From assembly GCF_002727185.1 (NCBI RefSeq), contig NZ_NIZW01000015.1, positions 124,001 to 188,000 of the forward strand: a stretch of 64,000 bases of DNA, written 5' to 3'. Shown piece by piece: positions 18,901 through 27,073 of this stretch. Both the position numbers and the translations under genes were made by a program. This stretch comes from Rhodopirellula bahusiensis (GTDB lineage: Bacteria; Planctomycetota; Planctomycetia; Pirellulales; Pirellulaceae). Each line of letters opens with the position of its first letter. The stretch's first letter is position 1. The notes under the pieces were generated by a model. The model had not been told where the DNA came from. It searched no databases and worked only from the letters and a program-made list of their open reading frames with translations.

Positions 18901-19208
18901 TTCCACTGCACGCCAACACGGTCAAATGCCTGGAAGAACTTTCGCGTGCCGATTGTTATTCCAACGACGATGTGGAAACGTTGGCTCGCAACTACCGAAC
19001 GCTACGAAGCATCGAAGGCAAACTCCGCTTGCTCAACACGGTCGCTCGGCATGAACTGCCACTTGGGTTTGATGACGAAGAAGCGCCGCTGGAACTGAAG
19101 CAACTGGCGAGTCTAGCGGGAGCCGAATCGCCCGGTGAACTGTTGAGCCAATGTGAAATCGTCCGCCAGGAAAACCGCGAATTGTTGAATCGGCTGGTCC
19201 CGAAGTGA
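15945..19208 (+). CDS. glnE: GlnE-like glutamine synthetase adenylyltransferase, N-terminal site altered
   Basis: About 1087 residues from ATG 15945 (MNWMSDWADYAPLSP); 15954 is an equally possible start. The architecture is two nucleotidyltransferase domains, as in GlnE, which adenylylates and deadenylylates glutamine synthetase. The C-terminal domain has ALGRFAGGEMNYHSDLDL with an intact SDLD metal-binding pair near residues 816-819. In the N-terminal domain the matching block is ALGNYGGQEIGYESQLDL: the first aspartate is replaced by glutamine (Q233), which would be expected to impair the deadenylylating site. GGRRDIELTIQFLQL and GGLVDIELIAAV complete both domains. The overall length is slightly above the E. 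coli protein. Family assignment is confident; loss of one activity is inference. Confidence 0.85.
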   Translation: MNWMSDWADYAPLSPEDVADPSRVAKSLAAIAGSGVSDDLLQLLWSSLVEHLHLTDDPDESIDRLSQFIGVSRSPMALLALFERDPMMLPALLQVLSTSPAIAKLLINDPESFDLIRASDGSPAQRSVLVDELSGEMKTIQSNRRAAFAIRRFASREILRIAYGEFVRGLPPDKVQSQISFVTDAIMEAALAFATSSISAKRSIPQRIDGSQPQFSIIALGNYGGQEIGYESQLDLLLLCDQIDRKNASHIEFHRQVARSLVELLQSNGSQVIPFTLRFDHQPTQNEMTLSDTQRLGVQSSRLQSSLGRQTSDNSSTVSSGADVDFFGINEAATHYERNGRTWQRLAFVKARHAAGKESLSQSFLKRIEPWVYHHLLTRSEIADIRVLRRKLEKRAVATSSTNGTPIADVPGGRRDIELTIQFLQLLHGGDLPDVRVTGTLPAISELSRHGCLTSQEATILSTNHAKLCRLEHLLAVLFDHRISHLPEERDVRSRLAWRLGVRTESESGKAIHIQGDADRFEKMLQETFDVNRKIINHLMVDEVPPSETSEASESSGSAANNEAGSLHDLAVITELILDPTPDMDVFQQTVAQYRFDNVPQAISNVLALSQETVSFLSPRRCRHFFAAVAPRVLQEIAASPDPDSTLARLVAMTDSIGAKATLWELLRTNDATLKLTISMCSLAPYLTNILIDHPGMIDELIDSLVMDRLPTTERLDAQTIRLCDGVDEIVDVLRHVKASAHLMIGVRDLLGKESIDSISRSLTDIAEACLRRVIDQEHELLAQRYGDPLDKNGERSELVAVALGRFAGGEMNYHSDLDLTFVYTAEGETKRRVGGPRSTLSNRQFFNQLAGNILRRMDQSIEGRLYEMDLPFAGGADESVLAMSRDQFIKPFRQRTASLWQSVTLCKARPISGSREARESIEQMLRSVTRGVSWRDSMNGDLRDWRENSESTAGPNNLKRGAGGLVDIELIAAVGVLRMASDDDFPLHANTVKCLEELSRADCYSNDDVETLARNYRTLRSIEGKLRLLNTVARHELPLGFDDEEAPLELKQLASLAGAESPGELLSQCEIVRQENRELLNRLVPK

Positions 19209-19243
19209 GCGGCAATGGACATCGCCTCGCAAAAGCCCAATGG

Positions 19244-22132
19244 CTAAAGTGTGGCCTCGATCCACTCGCGCCAATCTTGCCACTGCATTTCATCCATGTC
19301 GGAATTTGGCAATGAAGGCAGCATCACGGTGCGTCCCAAATCGGGACGTTCCAAGTGAACTGAAAGCAGTCCGTTGATGTCGAGTTCAAAGCCGAGACGC
19401 CGCATGGGATTCACCTCGTCCGGCGCCACTTCGATGATGTGACGACCTAGCGTTTGCCAATTCTCGCCATTCTTGCCCGAGGATTCCACCAACGACAACG
19501 TCATTCGATTGTCGCGTGCCGTTCCGTTGAGTTGTCGGTTCGTGCGCGCCGGTGTGGGAGTGCCACGCGGGATGATTGGCAAAATTCGTCGCTTGCCATC
19601 ACGGTCAGCGACAACAAATCCAACCGAGTGTCCAGCAACGCTTTTCGCAGGCGGTTCCGAACACAACTGGCCGGGCAACTCAGACGCCACGCACGCGGCG
19701 GCACCGTGGGCCGCGTCGACTTGATCATAAAAGGTGATCGCGGCGTTGGGTGCGCCCTTCGTCAACACACGGTCGCGAATCGCGGGAAGTCTCAGCAACG
19801 GCCCCATGGCCAAACACTGCTTCAAGTCAGATGGCAACACACCTGCGCGTTGACAAACCAATTGAATGCTTTCCTCGATTGAACACAACAAGTCTTCGCA
19901 CTCGGTCAGCCACTCGTCTCGGGTCAGCTCCACGGTATCGACGTGGTTTTGATGAGCGATCTCGACCCGAGTTTCAGGCATCAGCAACAATTGGTTCATT
20001 GCTCGTTCGCCCGCCATCTGAATGCGGGTGACATGAATCAATTCTTGGCGATTCGTGGCCAAGCCTTGGATGCGTTTGGGGGCACTCGGCAATCGTGACG
20101 AAATCATCTCGACCAAACGTCGAGACCACGCCATCGTGCTGTGGCACCAATGCCCCGCAGTCGCAATCTGTCGAATTTGCCCGCCGTAGACTTGCAGGAT
20201 GGAGATATCCAACGACTGCCCCGTCAGGCCGACGTACAAAATCGGCGCCGATGACTGTGAATCAATGGGTGGCTGGCGATCTTCGGCGTGGCTTCCTCGA
20301 TGCGGAGTCGTCATCGCGAATCGTGTCACCGCAATGCTTCGTTCAATCAGACGTACCGCGGGCAACCCTGCCAATTGTGCGGACTGATGAATCGCGCGGC
20401 GATGCAGTTGGTCGTAGCTCGACGGCACCGTGATCGCGACCGCATCGGGCCAACGAGCATGTCGTTTCCAGTTGGTTCCCAATGCCATTGGTGATGAAGA
20501 GTCACCATCGAGCGAACCTGGAGAATCCAATTGAGTCAGTGTGTTGCCAAGCAAATGCCGCAAGCACAATCCCATCGTGACTTCCGGCGGGCACATTCGT
20601 CCGTCGATCCGCCGCATCATGTCATCGCGGCCGAAGTACATCATTTGGCAGTGCGCCACCCGTTGCGGATGGCGTTCACGACGCTCGTAGGCATTGTGAC
20701 CAAACAAGATTGTCGACTGTCCCGTGTCACGATCCGTTTTTTCAGCAACGGCGATTCGGCACAATGGACGAGGCCCTTGCGAGGTCATCCCCGGCCATCC
20801 GGCCAGCATTGTGCCATCGGACTGAGTGATCGCGGTCGCCGCGTGAGTCATCCCAAGTTCAATGCCAATGACACTGAGCAATCCACGACGGGTCGATTCG
20901 CCGCCCACGGTTGTGTGGTCTTCGCCAGTTTCTCGCCGAGCAAAATCCAATACCCAAGCCGGGGTCGAACGGTCGTTGTCGTATGGAGCCATCGCGCGTG
21001 CGACTTCGTCCATCGATCCATAACGTTCCGCCGGATCCTTGGCCAACATCCTTCGCACGATGTCCGCGAGTTTCAGGTCGACGTCATTTCGAAGTGTCAT
21101 CAAATCCGGGACTTCCCCGTGCCGATGACCGTAAACCTGTTCGACCAAATCACCGGTGAACGGGGGATGCCCCATCAACAGATAGAACAACGTCGCCCCA
21201 AGCGAATACTGGTCGCTTCGCGAATCGGCTGAATTCGCGTCCTCGAGTTGTTCGGGTGAGATGAACGACAAAGTCCCGAGCAAAGGTCGATTCTTTGCAT
21301 CGGTCGAGGCGGAGTTGTGCGAACTGTGATCCTCGGTCAGGTCCTTCTCCTGCGGCTTCAAATCACGAGGCGACGGATACCATTCGGCGGAAAAACGAGC
21401 CAAACCAAGATCCAACAACTTGATCGTTCCATCATGGGCTCGCATCAGGTTGCCAGGTTTGACATCGCGGTGAACGATGCCCGCCGCGTGTGCGTGGTGC
21501 AACGCAAAGGCAGCCTGGCGAATCGCCGACGCAGCGTCACCGATCGACATCGGTCCTTGGTCGTTCACCCATTGCGACAGCGTTCGCCCATCGACGTACT
21601 CCATCGCCATGTAGTGAATGCCATCCGCTTCGCCCGCATCAAACGCGGTGACGATGTTCGGGTGCATCAAACTCGAGGCCGCTCGGACCTCTTCGTAGAA
21701 TCGGTTGACCGACTCGACACGATCAAGCCAACGGGTCGGCAGTATCTTGAGCGCAACGACTCGCCCCATCGATCGGTGCTCCGCCAGGAACACCTCGCCC
21801 ATGCCTCCTCGTCCGATCGGGCGACCGACTTTGTAGACGCCTACAATTTCAGGGATGGACCGATGAAACTTCTCGACTTCAAATCCGACTTCCGAATGCG
21901 TTTGGTCGCGAGTCAACTCGCCCATCGAATCCGCGTGAGAAGCATCCAACAAATCAGCCCACGAACTGCCATCGCCACTTCCGGACTCGCTGGAGTTCTC
22001 GGCGCGACGTTGCATAGCCTTGCTGGCGGAATCGCCGAACAGTTCCGGTTCGTCAGAAGAATTGGACAATGGCGGACGAAGAATGAGGAATGGCGAGCGT
22101 ACCAGGGCACAACCGAGTCTCTTCCTGACCAA
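19244..22132 (-). CDS. Ser/Thr protein kinase fused to an Hsp70-like region
   Basis: 962 residues from ATG 22132; ATGs further in (22015) are alternatives because the first 40 residues are not conserved-looking. Residues 98-385 are a Hanks-type kinase: glycine loop GRGGMGEV (107-114), lysine K129 in VALKI, HRDVKPGN (221-228), DLG in place of DFG (241-243), and SPE (292-294). Residues about 420-935 follow the order of Hsp70: VIGIELGMTHAATAI (422-436), VAITVPSSYDQLHRRA (565-580), YVGLTGQSLDISIL (633-646), LTRDEWLTECEDLL and a beta substrate-binding-like part ending GFELDINGLLSVHL. The Hsp70 phosphate-binding and glycine motifs are altered, so ATPase activity is doubtful. No transmembrane segment is seen. 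The gene is convergent with the GlnE-like gene and divergent from hemC. Confidence 0.88.
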   Translation of the reverse strand: MVRKRLGCALVRSPFLILRPPLSNSSDEPELFGDSASKAMQRRAENSSESGSGDGSSWADLLDASHADSMGELTRDQTHSEVGFEVEKFHRSIPEIVGVYKVGRPIGRGGMGEVFLAEHRSMGRVVALKILPTRWLDRVESVNRFYEEVRAASSLMHPNIVTAFDAGEADGIHYMAMEYVDGRTLSQWVNDQGPMSIGDAASAIRQAAFALHHAHAAGIVHRDVKPGNLMRAHDGTIKLLDLGLARFSAEWYPSPRDLKPQEKDLTEDHSSHNSASTDAKNRPLLGTLSFISPEQLEDANSADSRSDQYSLGATLFYLLMGHPPFTGDLVEQVYGHRHGEVPDLMTLRNDVDLKLADIVRRMLAKDPAERYGSMDEVARAMAPYDNDRSTPAWVLDFARRETGEDHTTVGGESTRRGLLSVIGIELGMTHAATAITQSDGTMLAGWPGMTSQGPRPLCRIAVAEKTDRDTGQSTILFGHNAYERRERHPQRVAHCQMMYFGRDDMMRRIDGRMCPPEVTMGLCLRHLLGNTLTQLDSPGSLDGDSSSPMALGTNWKRHARWPDAVAITVPSSYDQLHRRAIHQSAQLAGLPAVRLIERSIAVTRFAMTTPHRGSHAEDRQPPIDSQSSAPILYVGLTGQSLDISILQVYGGQIRQIATAGHWCHSTMAWSRRLVEMISSRLPSAPKRIQGLATNRQELIHVTRIQMAGERAMNQLLLMPETRVEIAHQNHVDTVELTRDEWLTECEDLLCSIEESIQLVCQRAGVLPSDLKQCLAMGPLLRLPAIRDRVLTKGAPNAAITFYDQVDAAHGAAACVASELPGQLCSEPPAKSVAGHSVGFVVADRDGKRRILPIIPRGTPTPARTNRQLNGTARDNRMTLSLVESSGKNGENWQTLGRHIIEVAPDEVNPMRRLGFELDINGLLSVHLERPDLGRTVMLPSLPNSDMDEMQWQDWREWIEATL

Positions 22133-22269
22133 GTCGCACTCGGTTCCGGAATTGGCACCCTCGGCCTACACTCTTCCTACTAGCGTAACGACGCAGCGGA
22201 AGAATTTCCGCCATGATTTTTGCAATTTCGGCCGTTCCGTCCACCCTTCCCACCGAATAAACCGCAACC

Positions 22270-23283
22270 GTGGCCTCGACTCCCCCCTCCGACACCCCCC
22301 GCCTCCGAATCGCCACCCGAGAAAGCCCGTTGGCCATGTGGCAGGCCGAACACGTTGCTGAATCATTGAAAAAACGTGGTTTCCAGACCGAAATCGTGCC
22401 GTTGGTCAGCAAAGGCGACACCGACATGCGCCCCATCGACGGCACTCGCCAAGTCGGTTTGTTCACCAAACGCATCCAGCAGGCGTTGGTTGATGACGAA
22501 GCGGATGTGGCGGTCCACTCCCTCAAAGATTTGCCAACTGAACCGGACAGTCGATTCACCTTGGCCGCGGTTCCCCCACGTGAATCGGTCTTGGACGCCC
22601 TCGTCTTCGCCGACGACAGTCCTCATTTGAAGGAGCAGGCGGACGCGGCCTCGCCACTGGACTGCTTGCCGCAAGGAGCACGTGTTGGAACGGGCAGCAC
22701 CCGCCGGTTGGCTCAACTGAAACAGCTTCGTCCGGACCTCGATGTCCTGCCCATCCGCGGCAACGTGCAGACTCGCTTGGCCAAACTTAACGCTGGCGAA
22801 TTCGATGCAATTGTCTTGGCCCACGCCGGAATCTTGCGTTTGGAAATGAACGACCTGCCTCACCGATTGTTCCCGCTCGAAGAGATGATTCCCGCTCCCG
22901 GCCAAGGTGCCTTGGGAATCGAAGTTCGAAGCGATGACACCAACGCGATGCACGCTATCTCAAGTTTGAACGACGCGGCGGCACGGTTGGCGGCGACGGC
23001 GGAGCGAAAGGTTTTGTCGGAACTTCACGGCGGATGCTTGGCTCCGATCGCTTGTCATGCCAAATTGGAAACGTCTGACACGGGCACCGAACTGTGCCTC
23101 AACGCGATCGTGATGTCAGCCGATGGCAAAGAACGATTGCAAGAATCCGCTCGCATCGCTGTCACACCGGACGACAACGACTTGGAAGTCGCCACCGCAC
23201 ATGAATTGGGAACAAGCGTTGCCAACCGATTGCGAGAACAAGGTGCGGACAAACTGATCAGCACCGTTCGTGACGCACACTGA
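22270..23283 (+). CDS. hemC: porphobilinogen deaminase (hydroxymethylbilane synthase)
   Basis: 337 residues starting at GTG 22270. The enzyme joins four porphobilinogen molecules into hydroxymethylbilane in haem synthesis. Visible blocks are [14 protein letters not shown] near the start, VHSLKDLPT with the catalytic D87, GTGSTRR (141-146), [21 protein letters not shown] and LHGGCLAPI, where C256 carries the dipyrromethane cofactor. The protein has an eight-residue N-terminal extension and a slightly longer insert after residue 115. hemL follows 65 bases downstream, so the pair forms a haem unit. The start is GTG; no ATG lies ahead of the first conserved block. Confidence 0.95.
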   Translation: MASTPPSDTPRLRIATRESPLAMWQAEHVAESLKKRGFQTEIVPLVSKGDTDMRPIDGTRQVGLFTKRIQQALVDDEADVAVHSLKDLPTEPDSRFTLAAVPPRESVLDALVFADDSPHLKEQADAASPLDCLPQGARVGTGSTRRLAQLKQLRPDLDVLPIRGNVQTRLAKLNAGEFDAIVLAHAGILRLEMNDLPHRLFPLEEMIPAPGQGALGIEVRSDDTNAMHAISSLNDAAARLAATAERKVLSELHGGCLAPIACHAKLETSDTGTELCLNAIVMSADGKERLQESARIAVTPDDNDLEVATAHELGTSVANRLREQGADKLISTVRDAH

Positions 23284-23348
23284 ATTCCCTGCGACCTCCG
23301 ACACCGGCCTCCTTCAAACACCACTTCGCTTCACCTCCACCGACGACC

Positions 23349-24668
23349 ATGAACTCACCCGCGAACTCTTCTGCCGCTCTGCCCACCGCTGGTCCAAAGA
23401 GTGTTGCCGCTTTCGAACGTGCGTCCAAGTTGATGCCCGGCGGTGTCAACTCACCGGCCAGAGCGTTTGGTGCCGTTGGTGGCACACCGCTGTTCATCGA
23501 ACGAGCCGAAGGTCCGTATTTGTTCGACATCGATGGCAACCGCTACATCGATTACATCGGATCATGGGGACCGATGATCCTGGGCCACGCTCACCCGGAG
23601 GTCATTGCCGCAATCACCGCCGCCGCGGCCAAGGGAACCAGCTACGGAGCGCCGACCGAAGCGGAATCGCAACTCGCTGAGCAAATCATCGAAGCTGTTC
23701 CGAGCATCGAGAAAGTCCGCTTGGTCAACAGCGGCACGGAAGCAACCATGAGCGCGCTCCGCGTGGCTCGTGGAGCAACCGGACGAAAGAAGGTCATTAA
23801 ATTCGCGGGCAACTACCACGGTCATGTGGACTCACTGCTCGTCGCTGCCGGAAGCGCCGCCGCGACACTGGGTGCTCCCGATTCCCCGGGTGTCACACCC
23901 GGTGCAGCCGAAGACACGCTGGTGCTTTCTTACAACGATGTGCCTGGTTTGCAGAGCGCGTTTGATCAACACGGCGATGACATCGCTGCTTTGATCCTCG
24001 AACCCGTCGTCGGAAACATGGGATGCGTCCTGCCGACCATGGACTTCCTGAACGCCGCTCGCGACCTGACTTCGAAACATGGATCGATCCTGATCTTTGA
24101 TGAAGTCATGACAGGTTTTCGTGTGGCATACGGTGGGGCTCAGGAGCGATTCGGTGTCACACCGGACATGACGACACTCGGCAAAATCGTCGGTGGAGGG
24201 ATGCCGCTGGGAGCCTACGGCGGACGTGCCGACATCATGAACCAAGTGCTTCCTGCGGGCAAAGTCTTTCAAGCCGGAACGCTGAGCGGCAACCCCGTCG
24301 CGGTGGCGGCCGGTTCAGCAACGCTTCGTTTGTTGAAAGAGAACCCTCCCTACGAGCAACTGGAACGATTGGCAGATCGCTTAGCCGAAGGCTTGGATCG
24401 CGCGGCGACCTCAGCGGGCATGGCACACACTGTTGCCAAAGCCGGCGCGATGCTGACGCTGTTCTTCAATCCCGATGCGGTCCATTGCTGGGACGATGCA
24501 GATCGTTGTGACCGAGACGCCTTTGGACGCTACTTCTGGGGAATGATGAGCGAAGGCATCTACATGCCTTGCAGCCAGTTCGAAGCGTTGTTTTTCAGTC
24601 AACAACACACCGAAGCGATGATCGACGAAACAATCGCCGCGGCGGAAAAGGTCCTGAAGTCGCTTTAA
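23349..24668 (+). CDS. hemL: glutamate-1-semialdehyde 2,1-aminomutase
   Basis: 439 residues. The PLP enzyme converts glutamate-1-semialdehyde to 5-aminolevulinate in the C5 pathway. It has LMPGGVNSPARAF at residues 28-40, NSGTEATMSALRVAR, FAGNYHGHVDSLL, LIFDEVMTGFR with D251-E252, and TTLGKIVGGGMPLGAYGG, where K279 is the Schiff-base lysine. Length and order are normal. Presence of hemL indicates that 5-aminolevulinate is made from glutamyl-tRNA. The stop overlaps the 3' end of the convergent gene at 24665 by four bases. Confidence 0.96.
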   Translation: MNSPANSSAALPTAGPKSVAAFERASKLMPGGVNSPARAFGAVGGTPLFIERAEGPYLFDIDGNRYIDYIGSWGPMILGHAHPEVIAAITAAAAKGTSYGAPTEAESQLAEQIIEAVPSIEKVRLVNSGTEATMSALRVARGATGRKKVIKFAGNYHGHVDSLLVAAGSAAATLGAPDSPGVTPGAAEDTLVLSYNDVPGLQSAFDQHGDDIAALILEPVVGNMGCVLPTMDFLNAARDLTSKHGSILIFDEVMTGFRVAYGGAQERFGVTPDMTTLGKIVGGGMPLGAYGGRADIMNQVLPAGKVFQAGTLSGNPVAVAAGSATLRLLKENPPYEQLERLADRLAEGLDRAATSAGMAHTVAKAGAMLTLFFNPDAVHCWDDADRCDRDAFGRYFWGMMSEGIYMPCSQFEALFFSQQHTEAMIDETIAAAEKVLKSL

Positions 24669-25156
24669 GCTCCCGGGTCTTGCCCGTCTTGATAAGCACG
24701 CAGGCGATCGATCAATGAAAGCAGTCGATTCGCGGCCGTGGGCAGTGCGACTTCACCCAGTTCCGTGAGGGCGGCGGATGGGCCACGAGTCTTTTCGCAG
24801 ACTTGTTGAATCTCAATCGCGATTCGCCGCGCCAAGCGTTCTTTGTCCTGGCACAATCGCAATCGGGTTTTCCAGCGAGCCACGTTCTTGGCTTCTTCCG
24901 TGGCAGGAACTCGCTCGCCGGGCCGAACGGTGGAGCGTTTTCGACTGAGCTGATCCTGGGCCGCTGTCAGCTCTCGTTCGGCCAGTCGCGTTTGATCTCG
25001 CCAGTAGGTCACTTGATTGACCGAGAAGTGTTCATCAACGCGATTCAGTGTCGCGTGAATCGAATGGCTGGACAGACACAAGCGGTCCGCCAATCGCTCG
25101 ACTGCCTTGCGAAGGGCATCGAGCGAATCGAGATCTCTGACGTCGCTTTGGGTCAC
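24665..25156 (-). CDS. hypothetical helical protein coupled to a FlgM-like gene
   Basis: 163 residues, almost entirely charged helix with no signal or membrane segment. A likely coiled coil runs through the block RLAERELTAAQDQLSRKR (about residues 57-74) and again through RLARRIAIEIQQ. I do not recognise a domain. Its ATG overlaps the stop of the FlgM-like gene by ATGA, so both are made together. In other bacteria FlgM is often followed by the chaperone FlgN, a small helical protein, so a FlgN-like role is possible, but no FlgN motif is visible. The 3' end overlaps that of hemL by four bases. Confidence 0.6.
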   Translation of the reverse strand: MTQSDVRDLDSLDALRKAVERLADRLCLSSHSIHATLNRVDEHFSVNQVTYWRDQTRLAERELTAAQDQLSRKRSTVRPGERVPATEEAKNVARWKTRLRLCQDKERLARRIAIEIQQVCEKTRGPSAALTELGEVALPTAANRLLSLIDRLRAYQDGQDPGA

Positions 25157-25473
25157 GCCAGCTCATCGAGGAAGCGGTCGAGTGCCGCGTCCATCTTCTC
25201 CGGTGTGTCATAGCTTCCGTCGGCAATTTGGCGACGGATATCAGCAACGCGGTCGATTCGGATTTCACCACCACCAGCGATGGATGATGTGGAATCCAAA
25301 CGATTCGCGGATGTCGCGGCGCTGGACAGATCGAGTTGGTCCACCGGCGCGGCTGATGTCTTGGAAGTGGTTGCATCCGGCTTCAGACGGTTCGCACCAG
25401 CATTGGCAGCTGGCTTGGAAACCGACGAGGCGGCTTGGCTCGTGGAAAGTCGAAATGGACCGTAAATTTGCAT
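25153..25473 (-). CDS. flgM: FlgM-like anti-sigma-28 factor
   Basis: 106 residues from ATG 25473 (MQIYGPFRLSTSQAAS). Residues 20-70 are Ser/Ala/Thr-rich and probably disordered. The C-terminal end carries IRIDRVADIRRQIADGSYDT...MDAALDRFLDEL, the part of FlgM that binds the flagellar sigma factor FliA and is the only well conserved piece. Longer starts upstream to 25542 lack that style of N-terminus. The gene overlaps the next gene by four bases. No flagellar structural gene lies in this window, so the pair sits away from them. The assignment rests on the short C-terminal block, hence moderate certainty. Confidence 0.75.
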   Translation of the reverse strand: MQIYGPFRLSTSQAASSVSKPAANAGANRLKPDATTSKTSAAPVDQLDLSSAATSANRLDSTSSIAGGGEIRIDRVADIRRQIADGSYDTPEKMDAALDRFLDELA

Positions 25474-26275
25474 CTTGACGTGTGCTCCCGGGAGGAAAGC
25501 GGAATTGACAACCGCGTGACACGCCGGACCTTCGTGGCCCATATGGCATGTCGATCGATCGACAAAAGTTTGAAAAGGATTGTGGGTGCGACAACCGATC
25601 CGTCATGGGCCAGCGCCAAGGGGCGCATCCAGTCAGGGAACTCTCGACTCGGTTATCAGCGTTGCAATCCTTGTCCCAGGAATCAATCCGTCAGAATCGG
25701 TGGAGACTTCGCAAGCGCAGTTTCGAGAACACGTCTGATATCGGCCTAAAACGCGGCCGGCCTGCAGTCTCAATTGAATTCTGAGCGAAAGTTCTGGGCA
25801 AAATTCTGTTCCGTCACACTATCAATCGCGTGAAACCGCCGGCAAGGTCAACGCAGTCAAAAAAATCGGCTTTTACAAACGAATTGATTCAAGCCTCGTG
25901 GTTTGTCAGGATTGAATCTTGGAGTTGGTCAAACCGGAGGGCTCGCAACCAGCCGCTAAACTGGGCAGCGGAATGGCTGAGCCGTCCTGTGTCACCCAGG
26001 GATCTTTCACCGACAAACCATTCGCCAGTTGCCATCCGAGACACATTCCTCCAGCCCCAAAACAACCGCCGCATTCTCCCCCGACTAGTCGACAGTTCGG
26101 CGTGAAACCTTCGAGTTTCCCGCTCGGGCTCAAGTGGATTGATACCGACCCTCGGGGGACCAGCAGTTTGGCCCGGCTACCGGCTTGCCCGAAAGGTACT
26201 GGCAAGGGACGATGTTGGCCCACATCGTTCTTCATTCGCCATCCCCATCGCCAAAACGGCTTTTTCGGATCCCCG
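25474..26275. other. 802-base intergenic region
   Basis: A long gap between two divergently read genes, the FlgM-like gene and the GlmU-like gene. Frames on both strands are open for up to about 160 codons but look out of style, with Pro/Ser-rich or Gly/Trp-rich translations and no domain. I see no RNA gene or riboswitch. It presumably contains promoters, including one that could be sigma-28 dependent, but I could not locate it. Confidence 0.45.
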
Positions 26276-27073
26276 ATGACTACGAATTCAGAGTCCACCG
26301 CTCCCCCGACGGCGAACTCCACCGCCAACGTCTGCTTGGTTGTCCTGGCCGCAGGCAAAGGAACTCGCATGAATAGCGAGCTTCCCAAGGTGCTGTGTCC
26401 GGTTGTCGATCGTCCGATGATTCATTTCGTTTTGGACGCCGCAGACAAAGCTGGGATCCAAAAGAAAATTGCGGTCGTGGGCTACGAAGCGGATTTGGTT
26501 CGCAAGGAGCTGCAATCCCGCGATGACGACTCGCTGACCTTTGCCGAGCAAACGGAGCAACTCGGGACGGGACATGCCGTTCAAATGTGCCTCGATCAGT
26601 TGGCCGACCACGACGGCCTGACGCTGGTCATCGCCGGTGACTCACCGCTGATTCAGCCGTCCAGCTTGATCAAGTTGATCGAGCATTTCCAAGCCACGCA
26701 GCCGGCTTTGCTACTCGGCACTCTGACCAAAGACGATCCAACGGGGCTCGGCCGAATCGTTCGAAACGACAGCGGCCAATTCACCGGCATCGTGGAGCAC
26801 AAAGACGCCACCGATGCACAACGCGAAATTCGCGAGGTGAACATGAGCACGTATCTGTTCAACAACGCGGACCTGCTGGACTCACTTTCCAAACTCAGCA
26901 ATGACAACGCACAAGGCGAATACTACCTGACGGATTGTGCTCGCCTGCTTCATGAAGCCGGACGCCCCGTCGAAGCTTTGCCCGTTTTGCAGGATTGCGA
27001 ATCGCTTTCCATCAACAACCCCGAGGAACTTCAATTGGTCGACCAAACAATGCGAGCGATGGGTTATGCGTGA
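26276..27073 (+). CDS. GlmU-like uridyltransferase (nucleotidyltransferase domain only)
   Basis: 265 residues from ATG 26276. The nucleotidyl-transfer loop LAAGKGTRMNSELPKVL is at residues 24-40, followed by QTEQLGTGHAV and VIAGDSPLI, the UTP and metal-binding blocks of GlmU, and IVEHKDATDAQREIREVN. This is the N-terminal half of GlmU, which makes UDP-GlcNAc from GlcNAc-1-phosphate. The left-handed beta helix that carries the acetyltransferase in the usual bifunctional protein is absent; the frame stops soon after the first domain. Acetylation of glucosamine-1-phosphate must then come from another protein, or the enzyme uses a different sugar phosphate. The stop overlaps the prs start by eight bases. 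Confidence 0.85.
   Translation: MTTNSESTAPPTANSTANVCLVVLAAGKGTRMNSELPKVLCPVVDRPMIHFVLDAADKAGIQKKIAVVGYEADLVRKELQSRDDDSLTFAEQTEQLGTGHAVQMCLDQLADHDGLTLVIAGDSPLIQPSSLIKLIEHFQATQPALLLGTLTKDDPTGLGRIVRNDSGQFTGIVEHKDATDAQREIREVNMSTYLFNNADLLDSLSKLSNDNAQGEYYLTDCARLLHEAGRPVEALPVLQDCESLSINNPEELQLVDQTMRAMGYA

Noticed and set aside
25919-26275. N-terminal extension of the GlmU-like protein
   Set aside because: The residues are Pro/Ser-rich and do not belong to the family; the nucleotidyltransferase motif starts 24 residues after the ATG at 26276.
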